Shown here piece by piece: positions 54,596-62,577 of a DNA stretch of 64,000 nucleotides. A program made the position numbers and the translations under genes. Positions within the stretch are counted from its first letter, which is position 1; every line of letters begins with the position of its first letter. The stretch is from Cupriavidus malaysiensis (GTDB lineage Bacteria; Pseudomonadota; Gammaproteobacteria; Burkholderiales; Burkholderiaceae). The notes below the pieces were generated by a model. It had not been told where the DNA came from. It saw only the letters and a program-made list of their open reading frames with translations, and ran no database searches. The stretch lies in the NCBI RefSeq assembly GCF_001854325.1, contig NZ_CP017755.1, forward strand, positions 1,302,001 to 1,366,000, in the 5' to 3' direction.

Positions 54596-55597
54596 CTACG
54601 CCGCAGGCGCCTTTGCGGCCCGGCGCCGGCCCTGCAAGACCGGCGCCGCGGACGGCGCGCCGCCGAAGCGCCGCAATACCTCGTCCGAGACGGGGGCGAG
54701 AACGCCTTCGCTGGTCTGCACCGTCTCGGCGAGAAACACTTCGGAGGGCGGCAGGAGCTGGAAATACAGCGCGCGGCACAGCGCATGGGCTTCGGTGCCG
54801 GCCCATGAGGAGGGCAGCAGCTGCAGCGGCAGCTTGGGATCCTGCAAGACGATGCGGCGATAGGCCAGCACCAGCAGGGTGCGCACCTGGAAGGCGGCTG
54901 CCGGGGGAATCGCCCCGTCCGACAGCGCCGCCTGCACCGGTCCGAACAGCGCGATGAAGTCCCGGTACCCGGCCTCCACCGCGTCCAGGCGCCAGGCCTT
55001 GCGGATGGTGGCCTCCATGGGCGCCGGCGCCATCTGGCTTGCCGGCGTCGCGCTCAGTATCTGCACCTTGCCCTCGATCTTCAGCTCGCGCACCAGGTGC
55101 TGGCAGGCGCCGGGGTCGTTACCCGGCGCCGCGTAGAGATTGGGCGCGAACGGCCCGAAGCCGAGCCATTGCAGTCGCAGCTTGAGATCGGCCACGACAC
55201 GCTTGTCAAGGTTGTCGGGTTCGAACAGCACGATCTGCCAGCTGCCGTCCCAGGCGGACCTGGGCTCACCATAGACGCGTTCGAAGTAGTCCCGGGTGTT
55301 CTCGAACGTTTCCTTGCTGAGCGAGTAGTAGCTGTACTTGCCACTGCGTACCGCATCGAGCCAGCCGTCGTACACCAGCCTGAGCGCGGCGGTGCGCACG
55401 TGGGACGCTTCCAGTCCGAACGCGCTCACCAGCTGCACGATGCTGCTCAGCCAGACCGACCCGCGCCCGGGCGAGAGCATGTCGCCGAACACCGTGCTGA
55501 TGATCGCCTTCGGCGAGAAGGGAACCTGCCCGGCCAGCCCTGCGCTCAACTCTTCCCAGCTGACTTGCCGGGCCTTGGTCGTTGCCGCCTTCGCCAT
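54596..55597 (-). CDS. paaX: PaaX-family transcriptional repressor (right copy)
   Basis: A 333-residue PaaX-like repressor identical in sequence to the product of 46123-47124; the DNA differs by one silent base. It has the same winged-helix, central and C-terminal PaaX domains. It is transcribed toward the nitronate-monooxygenase-type gene, from the promoter at site D. Retention of a 100% identical protein implies very recent duplication or continuing gene conversion. Having two identical repressors would raise dosage and could make loss of repression rarer. Ligand expected to be an acyl- or aryl-CoA by analogy with PaaX. Confidence 0.93.
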   Translation of the reverse strand: MAKAATTKARQVSWEELSAGLAGQVPFSPKAIISTVFGDMLSPGRGSVWLSSIVQLVSAFGLEASHVRTAALRLVYDGWLDAVRSGKYSYYSLSKETFENTRDYFERVYGEPRSAWDGSWQIVLFEPDNLDKRVVADLKLRLQWLGFGPFAPNLYAAPGNDPGACQHLVRELKIEGKVQILSATPASQMAPAPMEATIRKAWRLDAVEAGYRDFIALFGPVQAALSDGAIPPAAAFQVRTLLVLAYRRIVLQDPKLPLQLLPSSWAGTEAHALCRALYFQLLPPSEVFLAETVQTSEGVLAPVSDEVLRRFGGAPSAAPVLQGRRRAAKAPAA

Positions 55598-56058
55598 CAC
55601 GAATCCTCCTTGGATGGGCGGATTATATCGGCCGGCGCACCGGCGCCAGGCGCGTCACCGGCGGTGGCTGCGGCGGCCAGAGCCGACTGCAGCCGGCCGC
55701 GCAGCACACCGAAGCGCTCGACCGCGTCCTCGAAGGCGTCGCGCGCGCTGGCGTAGCGTTCGACCACCTCCGGGTGCGGCCCCAGGGCAACGATGTCGGC
55801 ATGGATGGCGTCGCATTGGTTGAGCAGGCTGTCGAGCTGGAAGCGGTCGCGCATGTACTGCCTGGCGAGTTCGGCGGCGGCGGTGTCGAGGGCCGCATAG
55901 GTGGGCACGCGCTGCCCGGGGGGGCAAGGGAAGTCCGCCTGCAGGCGACTCCATTCGGCGTCGAAGGCGAGTGGCGCCGGCGCCTGCGCATCGGTGCGGT
56001 AGCCGAAGCGCGCCAGTTGCTGCCGACGCCCGTGTTCGTTCCAGTCCGGGTGGTTCAT
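55597..56058 (-). CDS. uncharacterised 153-aa protein of the PaaX cassette (right copy)
   Basis: The second copy of the unknown helical protein, starting at ATG 56058. It differs from the left copy only at residue 5 (Asp in place of Gly: MNHPDWNEHG) plus silent changes. Its stop overlaps the paaX-like start by one base, as in the other copy. Three of its four base differences fall in the first 30 bases of the gene. Function is unknown. Conserved coupling to PaaX in both copies is the best clue. Confidence 0.75.
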   Translation of the reverse strand: MNHPDWNEHGRRQQLARFGYRTDAQAPAPLAFDAEWSRLQADFPCPPGQRVPTYAALDTAAAELARQYMRDRFQLDSLLNQCDAIHADIVALGPHPEVVERYASARDAFEDAVERFGVLRGRLQSALAAAATAGDAPGAGAPADIIRPSKEDS

Positions 56059-56069
56059 GCCGTCTCCAT

Positions 56070-56110
56070 GCAATACAAATAGATTGTTTTACGAAGTCGA
56101 ATTCGTATTA
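56070..56110. promoter_or_regulatory. 41-bp inverted-repeat operator, site D (bidirectional)
   Basis: Read on the minus strand, TAATAC begins at 56110 and GTATTG ends at 56071; TATAAT overlaps the first half-site as in site C. It controls the right PaaX cassette. It is also the nearest operator to the plus-strand ligase, hydratase/isomerase and ferredoxin-type reductase genes that begin about 80-400 bases away. Confidence 0.78.
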
Positions 56111-56188
56111 TACTGGGGACGCGCACTTTGCAGGACAGAGAACTACAGAGAACTACGGAGACGTGTGCGTAGAGGAAGGAGACAACTC

Positions 56189-56567
56189 ATGTCGATCCGG
56201 TCCCGGTTCATCTTCGCGGGAAATTCGGTCGGCAGTATCCACGGCCTGATGGGGTTGCCGGGCTTGAGACTGGCCGCCACCTGTCTTGCCGTTACCGCGC
56301 TCGCCTTTGCAGGGATTGTCGAGCAGTTGATCAGCAAGATGGAGTCGGTGACGGGCAGATTCAACGGCCTTGTGGTGCTCCGGCGTCTGCATGGTTGTGC
56401 TCGCGGCCTTCGCTGGCTGGGTGTGGCCGGGTGTCGGCATCCTGCGCTCACCGCTTGGACGAGCACTACGCGCGAAGCGTGAACATATCGGGGATTTCTA
56501 TCTGGGAGCGCAGGATGTCATGGCGAGGGAAGGCTGGGGCTGGAAACGCAGGCAGATATGGGGATAG
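56189..56567 (+). pseudogene. possible frameshifted small membrane-protein gene
   Basis: AGGAAGGAG at 56172-56181 is followed by ATG 56189. The frame reads MSIRSRFIFAGNSVGSIHGL, then a hydrophobic helix (LAATCLAVTALAFAGIVEQL), and as such ends after 97 codons at 56482. Its tail looks non-natural. In another frame, from about 56370, a second hydrophobic stretch (VVLAAFAGWVWPGVGIL) continues into RAKREHIGDFYLGAQDVMAR and stops at 56567, just before the ligase. One frameshift near 56360 would unite them into a roughly 125-residue two-helix protein. No family is recognised. It could also be an intact 97-aa gene. Confidence 0.4.
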
Positions 56568-58470
56568 CGAATTGAGCACTCTCACCTTAGTCCCCGGCGA
56601 GGGAACGCCGGAGAGACAGCGGCAGGACTACCGCCTCCAGAAGGAGGAGATTCGTCGGGACGCCAGCATCGGTTCGACGGTTGCCACGATGTTCCAGGCT
56701 CTGGTTGGCAAGTGGGGCGATCGCGTAGCGTTGCGCCGCAAGCAGGGCGGGACCTGGGAAGACATAAGCTGGCGGCAATTCGGCGACGCCGCACGCCAGG
56801 TTGCGGCGTCCCTGGCGGCTAGCGGATTCCGTGGCGGCGAGTCTGCCTGCATTCTCAGCAGCACGCGTCCGGAATGGATGTACTGCGACATGGGACTGCT
56901 CGGCATCGGGATGGTGGTCGCGGGCATCTATCCGACTGATTCCAGCAGCCAGGTGGCCTACCTGGCGGGAGACTGCAATGCCTCCATCATCTTTGTCGAG
57001 AACGACGCGCAACTCGACAAGGTACTGGCGATCAGGGAGACGTTGCCCGCATTGAGACTCATTGTTGTCTTCGACTTGGCAGGGCTGCGCGACCTTGCCG
57101 ACGACATGGTCTGCAGCTTTGCCGATTTCCTGCTCCGCGGCGCCGCGTTCTCGCGTGCCCAGCCAGACTGGTTCGCGCGCCAGACAGGGAAGGTCCTTCC
57201 GGATTCGCTGGCAATTCTGGTGTACACCTCGGGCACCACAGGTCCGCCGAAAGGGGCAATGGTCAGCCATGCCAACCTGGTGTTCCAGGTGGTCAACAGC
57301 GCTCCGCTCTGGGAGATGCATGAGGGCGATGACCGTCTCGCGTTCCTTCCCCTGTGCCATATCGCAGAGCGGTATTTCACCTACTTTTCCATGTACCGCG
57401 GTGTTGTCTCCAACTTCGTGGAGAGTCCTGCGACGGTCCTTGATGATGTCCGTGAAGTTCAGCCGGAATTCATGCTGGCGGTTCCGCGCATCTGGGAGAA
57501 GCTGTACTCACAGGTAGACATGTGGTTGAAGGAAGGCACGCGCTTGCGGCGTTGGGCTTTTGGTTGTGCGATGGCGCTAGGCATGCGTCGGGAAAGGCTG
57601 GCTGCGAAGGGGGTTTCCCCTCCAGCGTGGCTGAAACTTGCGCTCTCCATTGCGGATCCGGTGGTGCTGCGTGGCGTCCGAACCAGCATGGGACTTGAGC
57701 GGGCGCGTTCGATTGCAAGCGGCGGCGCGCCCATCTCGCCGGAGCTCGTGCAGTGGTACGGGGCGCTTGGCATTGTCTTGCTCGAGCTTTACGGCATGAC
57801 CGAATGCGGCACGATTTCGGCGAACCTGCGGCATGCCCGGCGCCTGGGCTCGGTAGGCCGCCCTGCGGGAGGCTGCCGGGTTCGCATTGCTGAGAATGGC
57901 GAGATTCTGGTTCGCGGGGCCAATGTCTTCGTGGGCTATCTGAATCAGGAGTCCAAGACAGCCGAGGTACTACGGGATGGCTGGCTCCATACAGGCGATG
58001 TGGGCCGCTTCGACGATGATGGCTATCTCTATATCACCGATCGTCTCAAGGACATCCTGATCACATCCGGCGGCAAGAATATTACGCCAAGCGAAATTCA
58101 GAACGCCCTCAAGTTCTCGTCGTATATCAGTGATGCGCTGGTCATCGGCGACCGGCGGAAGTACCTGACGGCCATCATCATGATCGACCGGGAGAACGTC
58201 GAGAAGTTTGCGCAAGAGGCGCAGCTTGCATATACGGATTTCGCCAGTCTTGTGGCCGTGCCTCAGATCCGCATGCTCATCGGCAAGGTGGTCGAAGCCG
58301 TCAATGCAAAGTTTGCCCGCGTCGAGTCGATCAAGGATTTTCGCATCCTGCCGGTCGAACTGACGCCGGCCCATGAGGAGGTCACGCCAACCATGAAGCT
58401 CAAGCGGCGCGTGATCGAGCGCAAGTGGGAATCCCTGATCGAGAGCATGTACGAAGGAGCATCATTGTGA
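56515..58470 (+). CDS. long-chain-type acyl-CoA synthetase (AMP-forming)
   Basis: A 651-residue ligase of the FAA1/long-chain group if ATG 56515 is used (GGGAG six bases before). TTG 56572 would give 632 residues and starts closer to the conserved part. The AMP motif is LVYTSGTTGPPKGAMVSHAN. A5 is LELYGMTECGTISANLRHAR, A7 is GWLHTGDVGRFDDDGYLYIT, A8 is DRLKDILITSGGKNITPSEI, and a lysine near the end lies in TPTMKLKRRVIERK. It activates a bulky or long acid to its CoA ester. The stop overlaps the next gene (GTGA). It is the first well-defined gene of the plus-strand operon beyond site D. Confidence 0.93.
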   Translation: MSWRGKAGAGNAGRYGDSELSTLTLVPGEGTPERQRQDYRLQKEEIRRDASIGSTVATMFQALVGKWGDRVALRRKQGGTWEDISWRQFGDAARQVAASLAASGFRGGESACILSSTRPEWMYCDMGLLGIGMVVAGIYPTDSSSQVAYLAGDCNASIIFVENDAQLDKVLAIRETLPALRLIVVFDLAGLRDLADDMVCSFADFLLRGAAFSRAQPDWFARQTGKVLPDSLAILVYTSGTTGPPKGAMVSHANLVFQVVNSAPLWEMHEGDDRLAFLPLCHIAERYFTYFSMYRGVVSNFVESPATVLDDVREVQPEFMLAVPRIWEKLYSQVDMWLKEGTRLRRWAFGCAMALGMRRERLAAKGVSPPAWLKLALSIADPVVLRGVRTSMGLERARSIASGGAPISPELVQWYGALGIVLLELYGMTECGTISANLRHARRLGSVGRPAGGCRVRIAENGEILVRGANVFVGYLNQESKTAEVLRDGWLHTGDVGRFDDDGYLYITDRLKDILITSGGKNITPSEIQNALKFSSYISDALVIGDRRKYLTAIIMIDRENVEKFAQEAQLAYTDFASLVAVPQIRMLIGKVVEAVNAKFARVESIKDFRILPVELTPAHEEVTPTMKLKRRVIERKWESLIESMYEGASL

Positions 58471-59243
58471 GCGAGTTGGAAGTTGTCGAAGTCGGCGGGG
58501 TGCTGAGTGTTACCCTGGCCCGCCCTGCCAAGCGCAACGCCTTGACGACGCAGATGGTGCGGGCGCTGCGCACGGTTCTTGATGAAGCCGGCCGGAGCCG
58601 CTCCGTGCGAACGGTGCTGCTGCGCGCGCAGGGCGCCGCGTTTTGCGCGGGGCGTGATCTTTCGGACGCCGTGGCGGGCGAGGATGCTGCGGCCATCTTG
58701 CACGAAGAGATCAATCCGCTTATCGAATCCTTGAGCAAGGTTCCGCAGCCGACCATCGCTGCAGTGGGCGGCGCGGCGATGGGCGTGGGCCTCGGCCTGG
58801 CTCTCGCTTGTGATCTCGTGATGGCCAGTCCGTCTGCAGCCTTCGCTTCGCCATTCGCGCGCCTTGGCGGCATCCTGGATTCCGGTGGGCATTGGCTTCT
58901 GGCGCGGCGCATCGGCGGGAGCCGGACGTTTCGCTTGATTGCGACTGCCGAGCAGATCGGCGGGGAGGATGCCTATGACTGGGGGCTGGCCGATCTGCTC
59001 GTGCCCGACGAGGAACTCGATACGCGCGCGCGCGCGCTGGCGGAAGTGCTCGCCAACGGGCCGCAGGATGCGCTGCGCGAGGAGAAGCGGTTGCTTGCGG
59101 CAGCCATGACTTCGACGTTGGCGCAAACGCTGGCACTCGAGGCTACGGCCCAGGGCTGGGCGGCGGGTACTGCCGATTACCGCGAGGGGATCGCAGCGTT
59201 CAAGGAGAAGCGCCGACCGGCATTTCGCCTGGAGCGGCCATGA
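58467..59243 (+). CDS. enoyl-CoA hydratase/isomerase, PaaG-like active site
   Basis: A 258-residue crotonase. AAGGAG at 58454-58459 fits GTG 58467, which overlaps the ligase stop. The oxyanion parts are RAQGAAFCAGRDLSDAVAGE and AVGGAAMGVGLGLALACDLV. The catalytic region reads RLGGILDSGGHWLLARRIGG. The usual glutamate is absent and the D-S-G-G form is that of PaaG, which isomerises ring-1,2-epoxyphenylacetyl-CoA and related enoyl-CoAs. That fits a pathway with a PaaA-like oxygenase. Its stop overlaps the reductase start (ATGA), so ligase, isomerase and reductase are coupled. Confidence 0.9.
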   Translation: MSELEVVEVGGVLSVTLARPAKRNALTTQMVRALRTVLDEAGRSRSVRTVLLRAQGAAFCAGRDLSDAVAGEDAAAILHEEINPLIESLSKVPQPTIAAVGGAAMGVGLGLALACDLVMASPSAAFASPFARLGGILDSGGHWLLARRIGGSRTFRLIATAEQIGGEDAYDWGLADLLVPDEELDTRARALAEVLANGPQDALREEKRLLAAAMTSTLAQTLALEATAQGWAAGTADYREGIAAFKEKRRPAFRLERP

Positions 59244-60289
59244 GCTATGCGGTAACGCTGGAGCCGGGCGGCGCTATGTTCTTCGCGGAGGCCGGAGAGA
59301 TGTTGCTGGATGCCGCCCTGCGGCAGGGTGTAGCACTTGCGCACAGTTGCCGCCAGGGCATATGCGGGGCTTGCCGGGTCCAATTGATTTCCGGGCAGAT
59401 CGATCGAAGCGCGGAGGAGCCTGTGGCAATGGATGGCGCCGAGTCCGGCGAGGTCCTGTGCTGCAGGGCGAGCGCGCGCAGTGACCTGGTGCTGTCGAGC
59501 ACATTACCCACGGGCAGGCAACCACTGCCGGTCCGCAAGCTGCTCGGGCGCGTTGCCGGGATTCGGCGGACAGGGGCGGCGGATGTACTGATCCTCAGCA
59601 TCAAGCTGCCGCGCGAGGCGGAGCTTGATTTCCGCCCGGGGCAGTACGTCGATCTGACGACCAGGGAGGGCGTTCGCCGCAGCTACTCCATCGCGCAGGC
59701 TTCAGGCAGGGGAGATTGCCTGGAGTTTCACATCCGGCATTGCCCAGGCGGCCGCTTTACCGATGGCCTGTTCAATGAGCGGGAGTCGCGGCCCGGCACC
59801 GGCCACATCGTGCAGGTGGAGGGGCCGTACGGCAGTATGTGGTTGCGGGAGGCGGATGCGCCGGTCATCCTGCTGGCAAGTGGCACTGGATTCGCCCCTA
59901 TCAAGGCCATGGTCGAGGAGGCCATGCGTCTTGGTATCCACCGGCCGATGCGCCTGTATTGGGGGGGGCGTCGACCCGCTGACCTGTACATGGATGCGCT
60001 TTGCCGGCATTGGGCAGCGGCATGGGACGGATTTTCCTATATCCCTGTCGTGTCGGACGCTTGCGATGCGGATGCCTGGCAGGGGCGCACCGGATGGGTC
60101 CATCGCGCAGTGATGGAGGACATCGCCGATCTGGCGGCCTACCACGTCTATGCTTGCGGTGCGCCGATCGTGGTGGAGAGCGCCCGACAGGACTTCTCCC
60201 GGATCTGCGGCTTGCCGCGCGGCAGCTTCTTTGCCGATGCATTCGTTACGGCGAAGGATCTGTCAAGCGGGGTATGCGCTGCGGCTTGA
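59240..60289 (+). CDS. ferredoxin-NAD(P)H reductase with N-terminal 2Fe-2S domain
   Basis: A 349-residue electron-transfer protein. The plant-type 2Fe-2S cluster ligands are Cys37, Cys42, Cys45 (HSCRQGICGACRVQL) and a cysteine at 74 or 75. The FAD motif R-x-Y-S is at about 147-150 (RRSYSIA), and the nucleotide-binding start is ILLASGTGFAPIKAMVEEA, ending ACGAPIVVESA. This order (iron-sulfur first, then FAD and NAD) is that of phenol-hydroxylase and toluene-monooxygenase reductases; PaaE has the reverse order. It most likely passes electrons to an oxygenase, and the only di-iron oxygenase in the window is the PaaA-like protein. Gene order and the four-base overlap tie it to the PaaG-like gene. 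Confidence 0.92.
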   Translation: MSYAVTLEPGGAMFFAEAGEMLLDAALRQGVALAHSCRQGICGACRVQLISGQIDRSAEEPVAMDGAESGEVLCCRASARSDLVLSSTLPTGRQPLPVRKLLGRVAGIRRTGAADVLILSIKLPREAELDFRPGQYVDLTTREGVRRSYSIAQASGRGDCLEFHIRHCPGGRFTDGLFNERESRPGTGHIVQVEGPYGSMWLREADAPVILLASGTGFAPIKAMVEEAMRLGIHRPMRLYWGGRRPADLYMDALCRHWAAAWDGFSYIPVVSDACDADAWQGRTGWVHRAVMEDIADLAAYHVYACGAPIVVESARQDFSRICGLPRGSFFADAFVTAKDLSSGVCAAA

Positions 60290-60389
60290 TGGCGCGTGCT
60301 TGAAGCGGGTAGCTGGCGGCGGGCCGTCGCGGCGCCGTCGGTACCGCGTTCATCGGGAGTCGCCGCTTGCGTGAACAATCGCGTCGAGC

Positions 60390-60587
60390 TCATTCGTCAG
60401 CCGGCCGCGAACGGGGGCGGCGGCGAAGCAGCAGGAATGCAGCGGGAATCAAGAACAAGGAGAGCAGTGGCGCTGTGACCATGCCGCCGACCATGGGAGC
60501 GGCGATCGCCTCCAAGCCGGTGCCGCCTGTCCTCATGATGGGCAGCAGGCCCGCCAGGATGACGGCGTTCGAGTCGAGGCCACCCAT
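60390..60587 (-). pseudogene. C-terminal relic of an RND efflux pump gene
   Basis: The minus strand encodes [20 protein letters not shown] followed by [20 protein letters not shown] and a basic tail. This is the very C-terminus of heavy-metal-type RND pumps (CusA/CzcA), which end with a conserved IAAPMVGGM segment and last transmembrane helix. Only about 60 of some 1,050 codons remain. Nothing else of an RND operon is nearby. The flanking 60290-60389 and 60588-60786 hold no recognisable gene. Confidence 0.75.
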
Positions 60588-60786
60588 CAGGCGTAGGCCG
60601 GCGCTGCCCGGCTGGTCGACTGGATGCAGGCATGGTGGACGTTGCTACGGTGGGAAGGTCAAGGGGAAATGTGCGGGGCCGCACTGTCGATCTCCTGGAC
60701 GCTTGCCTCGCGGTGCGACTCCCTCTTATCGAGAGCCGCACCGGACCTGCCAGCGCCGCCCGCGCGTGCGGGCCGGCATCGCCCGC

Positions 60787-62391
60787 CTACATGCCGCAGA
60801 GGGTCTCGCGCAACGGCGCTGCCTTGCGCGTGAAGTGGCGCAGCGTCGCGGACGGGTTCCAATCGTCGCCGTCGATGCTGTAGCTCTCGTCGAACGGCTT
60901 GGCATTATTGGTCTGCGCGTACAGCGGCGTGGTGTACGGCGCCACCACCATCAGGTGCATGGTGCCGTCCGGGCCGAATGCCAGCCCTTCGGCTTCGGTG
61001 CGGTTCGGCTCGTCGTAGGTCAGCAGCTCGATCACGCTGCCGCTGACCGTGTCGACCTTGTAGATGCGCTTGCGCTTGAGGCCGTTGACGGTGTCCTTGG
61101 TATCGGCGGAGGCGTACAGCATGCCCTGGTAGATCTTCGCCCCTTGCACCCGCTTGCCATTGAACGAGGTCTGCAGCGGCACTGAGCGGATCAGCTTGAA
61201 GGTCTCCAGGTCGAAGACATTGAGCTTGTCGGCCGCCGCCGTGCTCCACGTGACGGTATAGAACTGCTTGCGTGGCGCGTCCACCGCCACCCAGGGCACG
61301 CCGTCGGCATGCTCGGCGAGCGGCAGCGCGTGCTTGACGCCGGTGTACTGCAGGGTCTTGGCGTCGAACACGGCGATATAGGATTGCTGGGACGAATCGT
61401 CTTCGTCTTCGATCGGTGCGTAGAGTTTGCCGTCGGCGATATCGATGTCGCCGATATGGCCCATGTGCGGCCCGCCCGGGGATGCGCCGTAGATGGCCTG
61501 GATATCGGCCGGCAGCGCCAGCGGCCGGTTCAGCGCGGGCGCATAGCCGGCGTCGGTGCGCTGCAGGCCGTAGCGCCAGGAGAACACCGGCGTGGCGCCG
61601 TCGAAGGCCAGGCCCTGGCTTTTCAGCGTGGCGGGGATGCTGGCCGCCTGCTCGTCGGTGAGGTAGGAGAATCCGGTCAAGGTCTTGGCGTCCAGCGCCA
61701 GCTGCGTCAGCACGCGGTCCAGGTATTGCTGCAGCACCGACATGTCGTTGACGAAGGAGGTGCGTTGCGCCGTGGCTTCCGACCAGGTTTCCTGGTCCAG
61801 TGCGCTGTTGACGGCGCGCAGGGCCGCCACGACCGGCATGCTGCGGCCGACCAGCCTGGTTTCCAGCGCCAGCAGATCGGCTTCGGACAGCGCGGCGAGC
61901 TTGACGCCCGCGGCGGATGCGGTGAGCGGTGGAATGGAAATACCGTTGCCGGGATCCTGGTCGGAGTCGAGGCTGAGCAGCAGGCTGGCCAGCTTGCCCA
62001 GAGCCGGCGTGCTCTGGCAGTTGCGCTCGGGCTGCAGGTCGAAGAGGGTGATGACGGGCTTGGGCTTGATCGCCGCCAGTTCGATGCCGGCGACTTCCAG
62101 CGTCAGTGTGCTGGCGCTGTTGACGGAGAAAGTGCCGTTGTCGGTCTTGACCGGCAGGCCGTCGGCCTTCACCGTCAGTCCGCTCAGCCCGGGCCAGCCG
62201 GCCAGCTTGACCTGCATGATGGTCGCGGCGGGCGACGTGGCCGGAGGCGGCTGCACAGAGCTGCCTGCTGCGGGAGTGGCGGGGCTTTCCGCGCCATCGC
62301 CACCGCAAGCGGCAAGGGAGCCGACGACGACGGCAAGCAGCGGGATGGCGTAGCGGTGGGTAACCGGCAGGGCGGGACGGCGAATCTTCAT
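60787..62391 (-). CDS. large lipoprotein with C-terminal beta-propeller-like domain
   Basis: A 534-residue lipoprotein from ATG 62391. A hydrophobic leader precedes the lipobox SLAACGGDG. A serine/proline-rich linker follows. An N-terminal region to about residue 220 has an all-beta start (MQVKLAGWPGLSGLTVKADG) then helices. From about 265 the chain reads like a beta-propeller (YAPIEDEDDSSQQSYIAVFD, KQFYTVTWSTAAADKLNVFD, AKIYQGMLYASADTKDTVNG, EAEGLAFGPDGTMHLMVVAP), with regular blade-like repeats. Such proteins are often found as exported sugar- or peptide-binding factors of unknown function. It has no operon partners on its strand. The AraC gene upstream could regulate it. Confidence 0.78.
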   Translation of the reverse strand: MKIRRPALPVTHRYAIPLLAVVVGSLAACGGDGAESPATPAAGSSVQPPPATSPAATIMQVKLAGWPGLSGLTVKADGLPVKTDNGTFSVNSASTLTLEVAGIELAAIKPKPVITLFDLQPERNCQSTPALGKLASLLLSLDSDQDPGNGISIPPLTASAAGVKLAALSEADLLALETRLVGRSMPVVAALRAVNSALDQETWSEATAQRTSFVNDMSVLQQYLDRVLTQLALDAKTLTGFSYLTDEQAASIPATLKSQGLAFDGATPVFSWRYGLQRTDAGYAPALNRPLALPADIQAIYGASPGGPHMGHIGDIDIADGKLYAPIEDEDDSSQQSYIAVFDAKTLQYTGVKHALPLAEHADGVPWVAVDAPRKQFYTVTWSTAAADKLNVFDLETFKLIRSVPLQTSFNGKRVQGAKIYQGMLYASADTKDTVNGLKRKRIYKVDTVSGSVIELLTYDEPNRTEAEGLAFGPDGTMHLMVVAPYTTPLYAQTNNAKPFDESYSIDGDDWNPSATLRHFTRKAAPLRETLCGM

Positions 62392-62577
62392 GATTCCGGA
62401 GCGGACGTACTGCGGTGGGCAGCCCGAGTGGGAGCACTCAGGGACGGGAGCGGGCGGTGATTGCCGCCCGCCGGAGCCCCGCATTGTTGGCCCGCCGTGT
62501 GGCACGCCTGTGACGCAATGTCATGACATCAAGGCATGGCAATGCGCCATCGCCCGCCTCGCACCGGCGAGGCGCTC

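Larger units (their letters stand above)
54596..56132. repeat. right arm of 1,537-bp inverted repeat (PaaX cassette)
   Basis: Inverted copy of 45588-47124, same length with no gaps. The two arms enclose 7,471 bases with two divergent operons. Homologous recombination between them would invert that segment. The few differences listed for the left arm show these are two real loci and not a single locus read twice. Confidence 0.95.

Noticed and set aside
47142..60289. Canonical phenylacetate (paa) cluster
   Set aside because: paaB, paaC, paaD, paaZ and paaK-type order are missing. Only PaaX, one PaaA-like and one PaaG-like protein are present, so naming these genes paaA or paaG would overstate the case.
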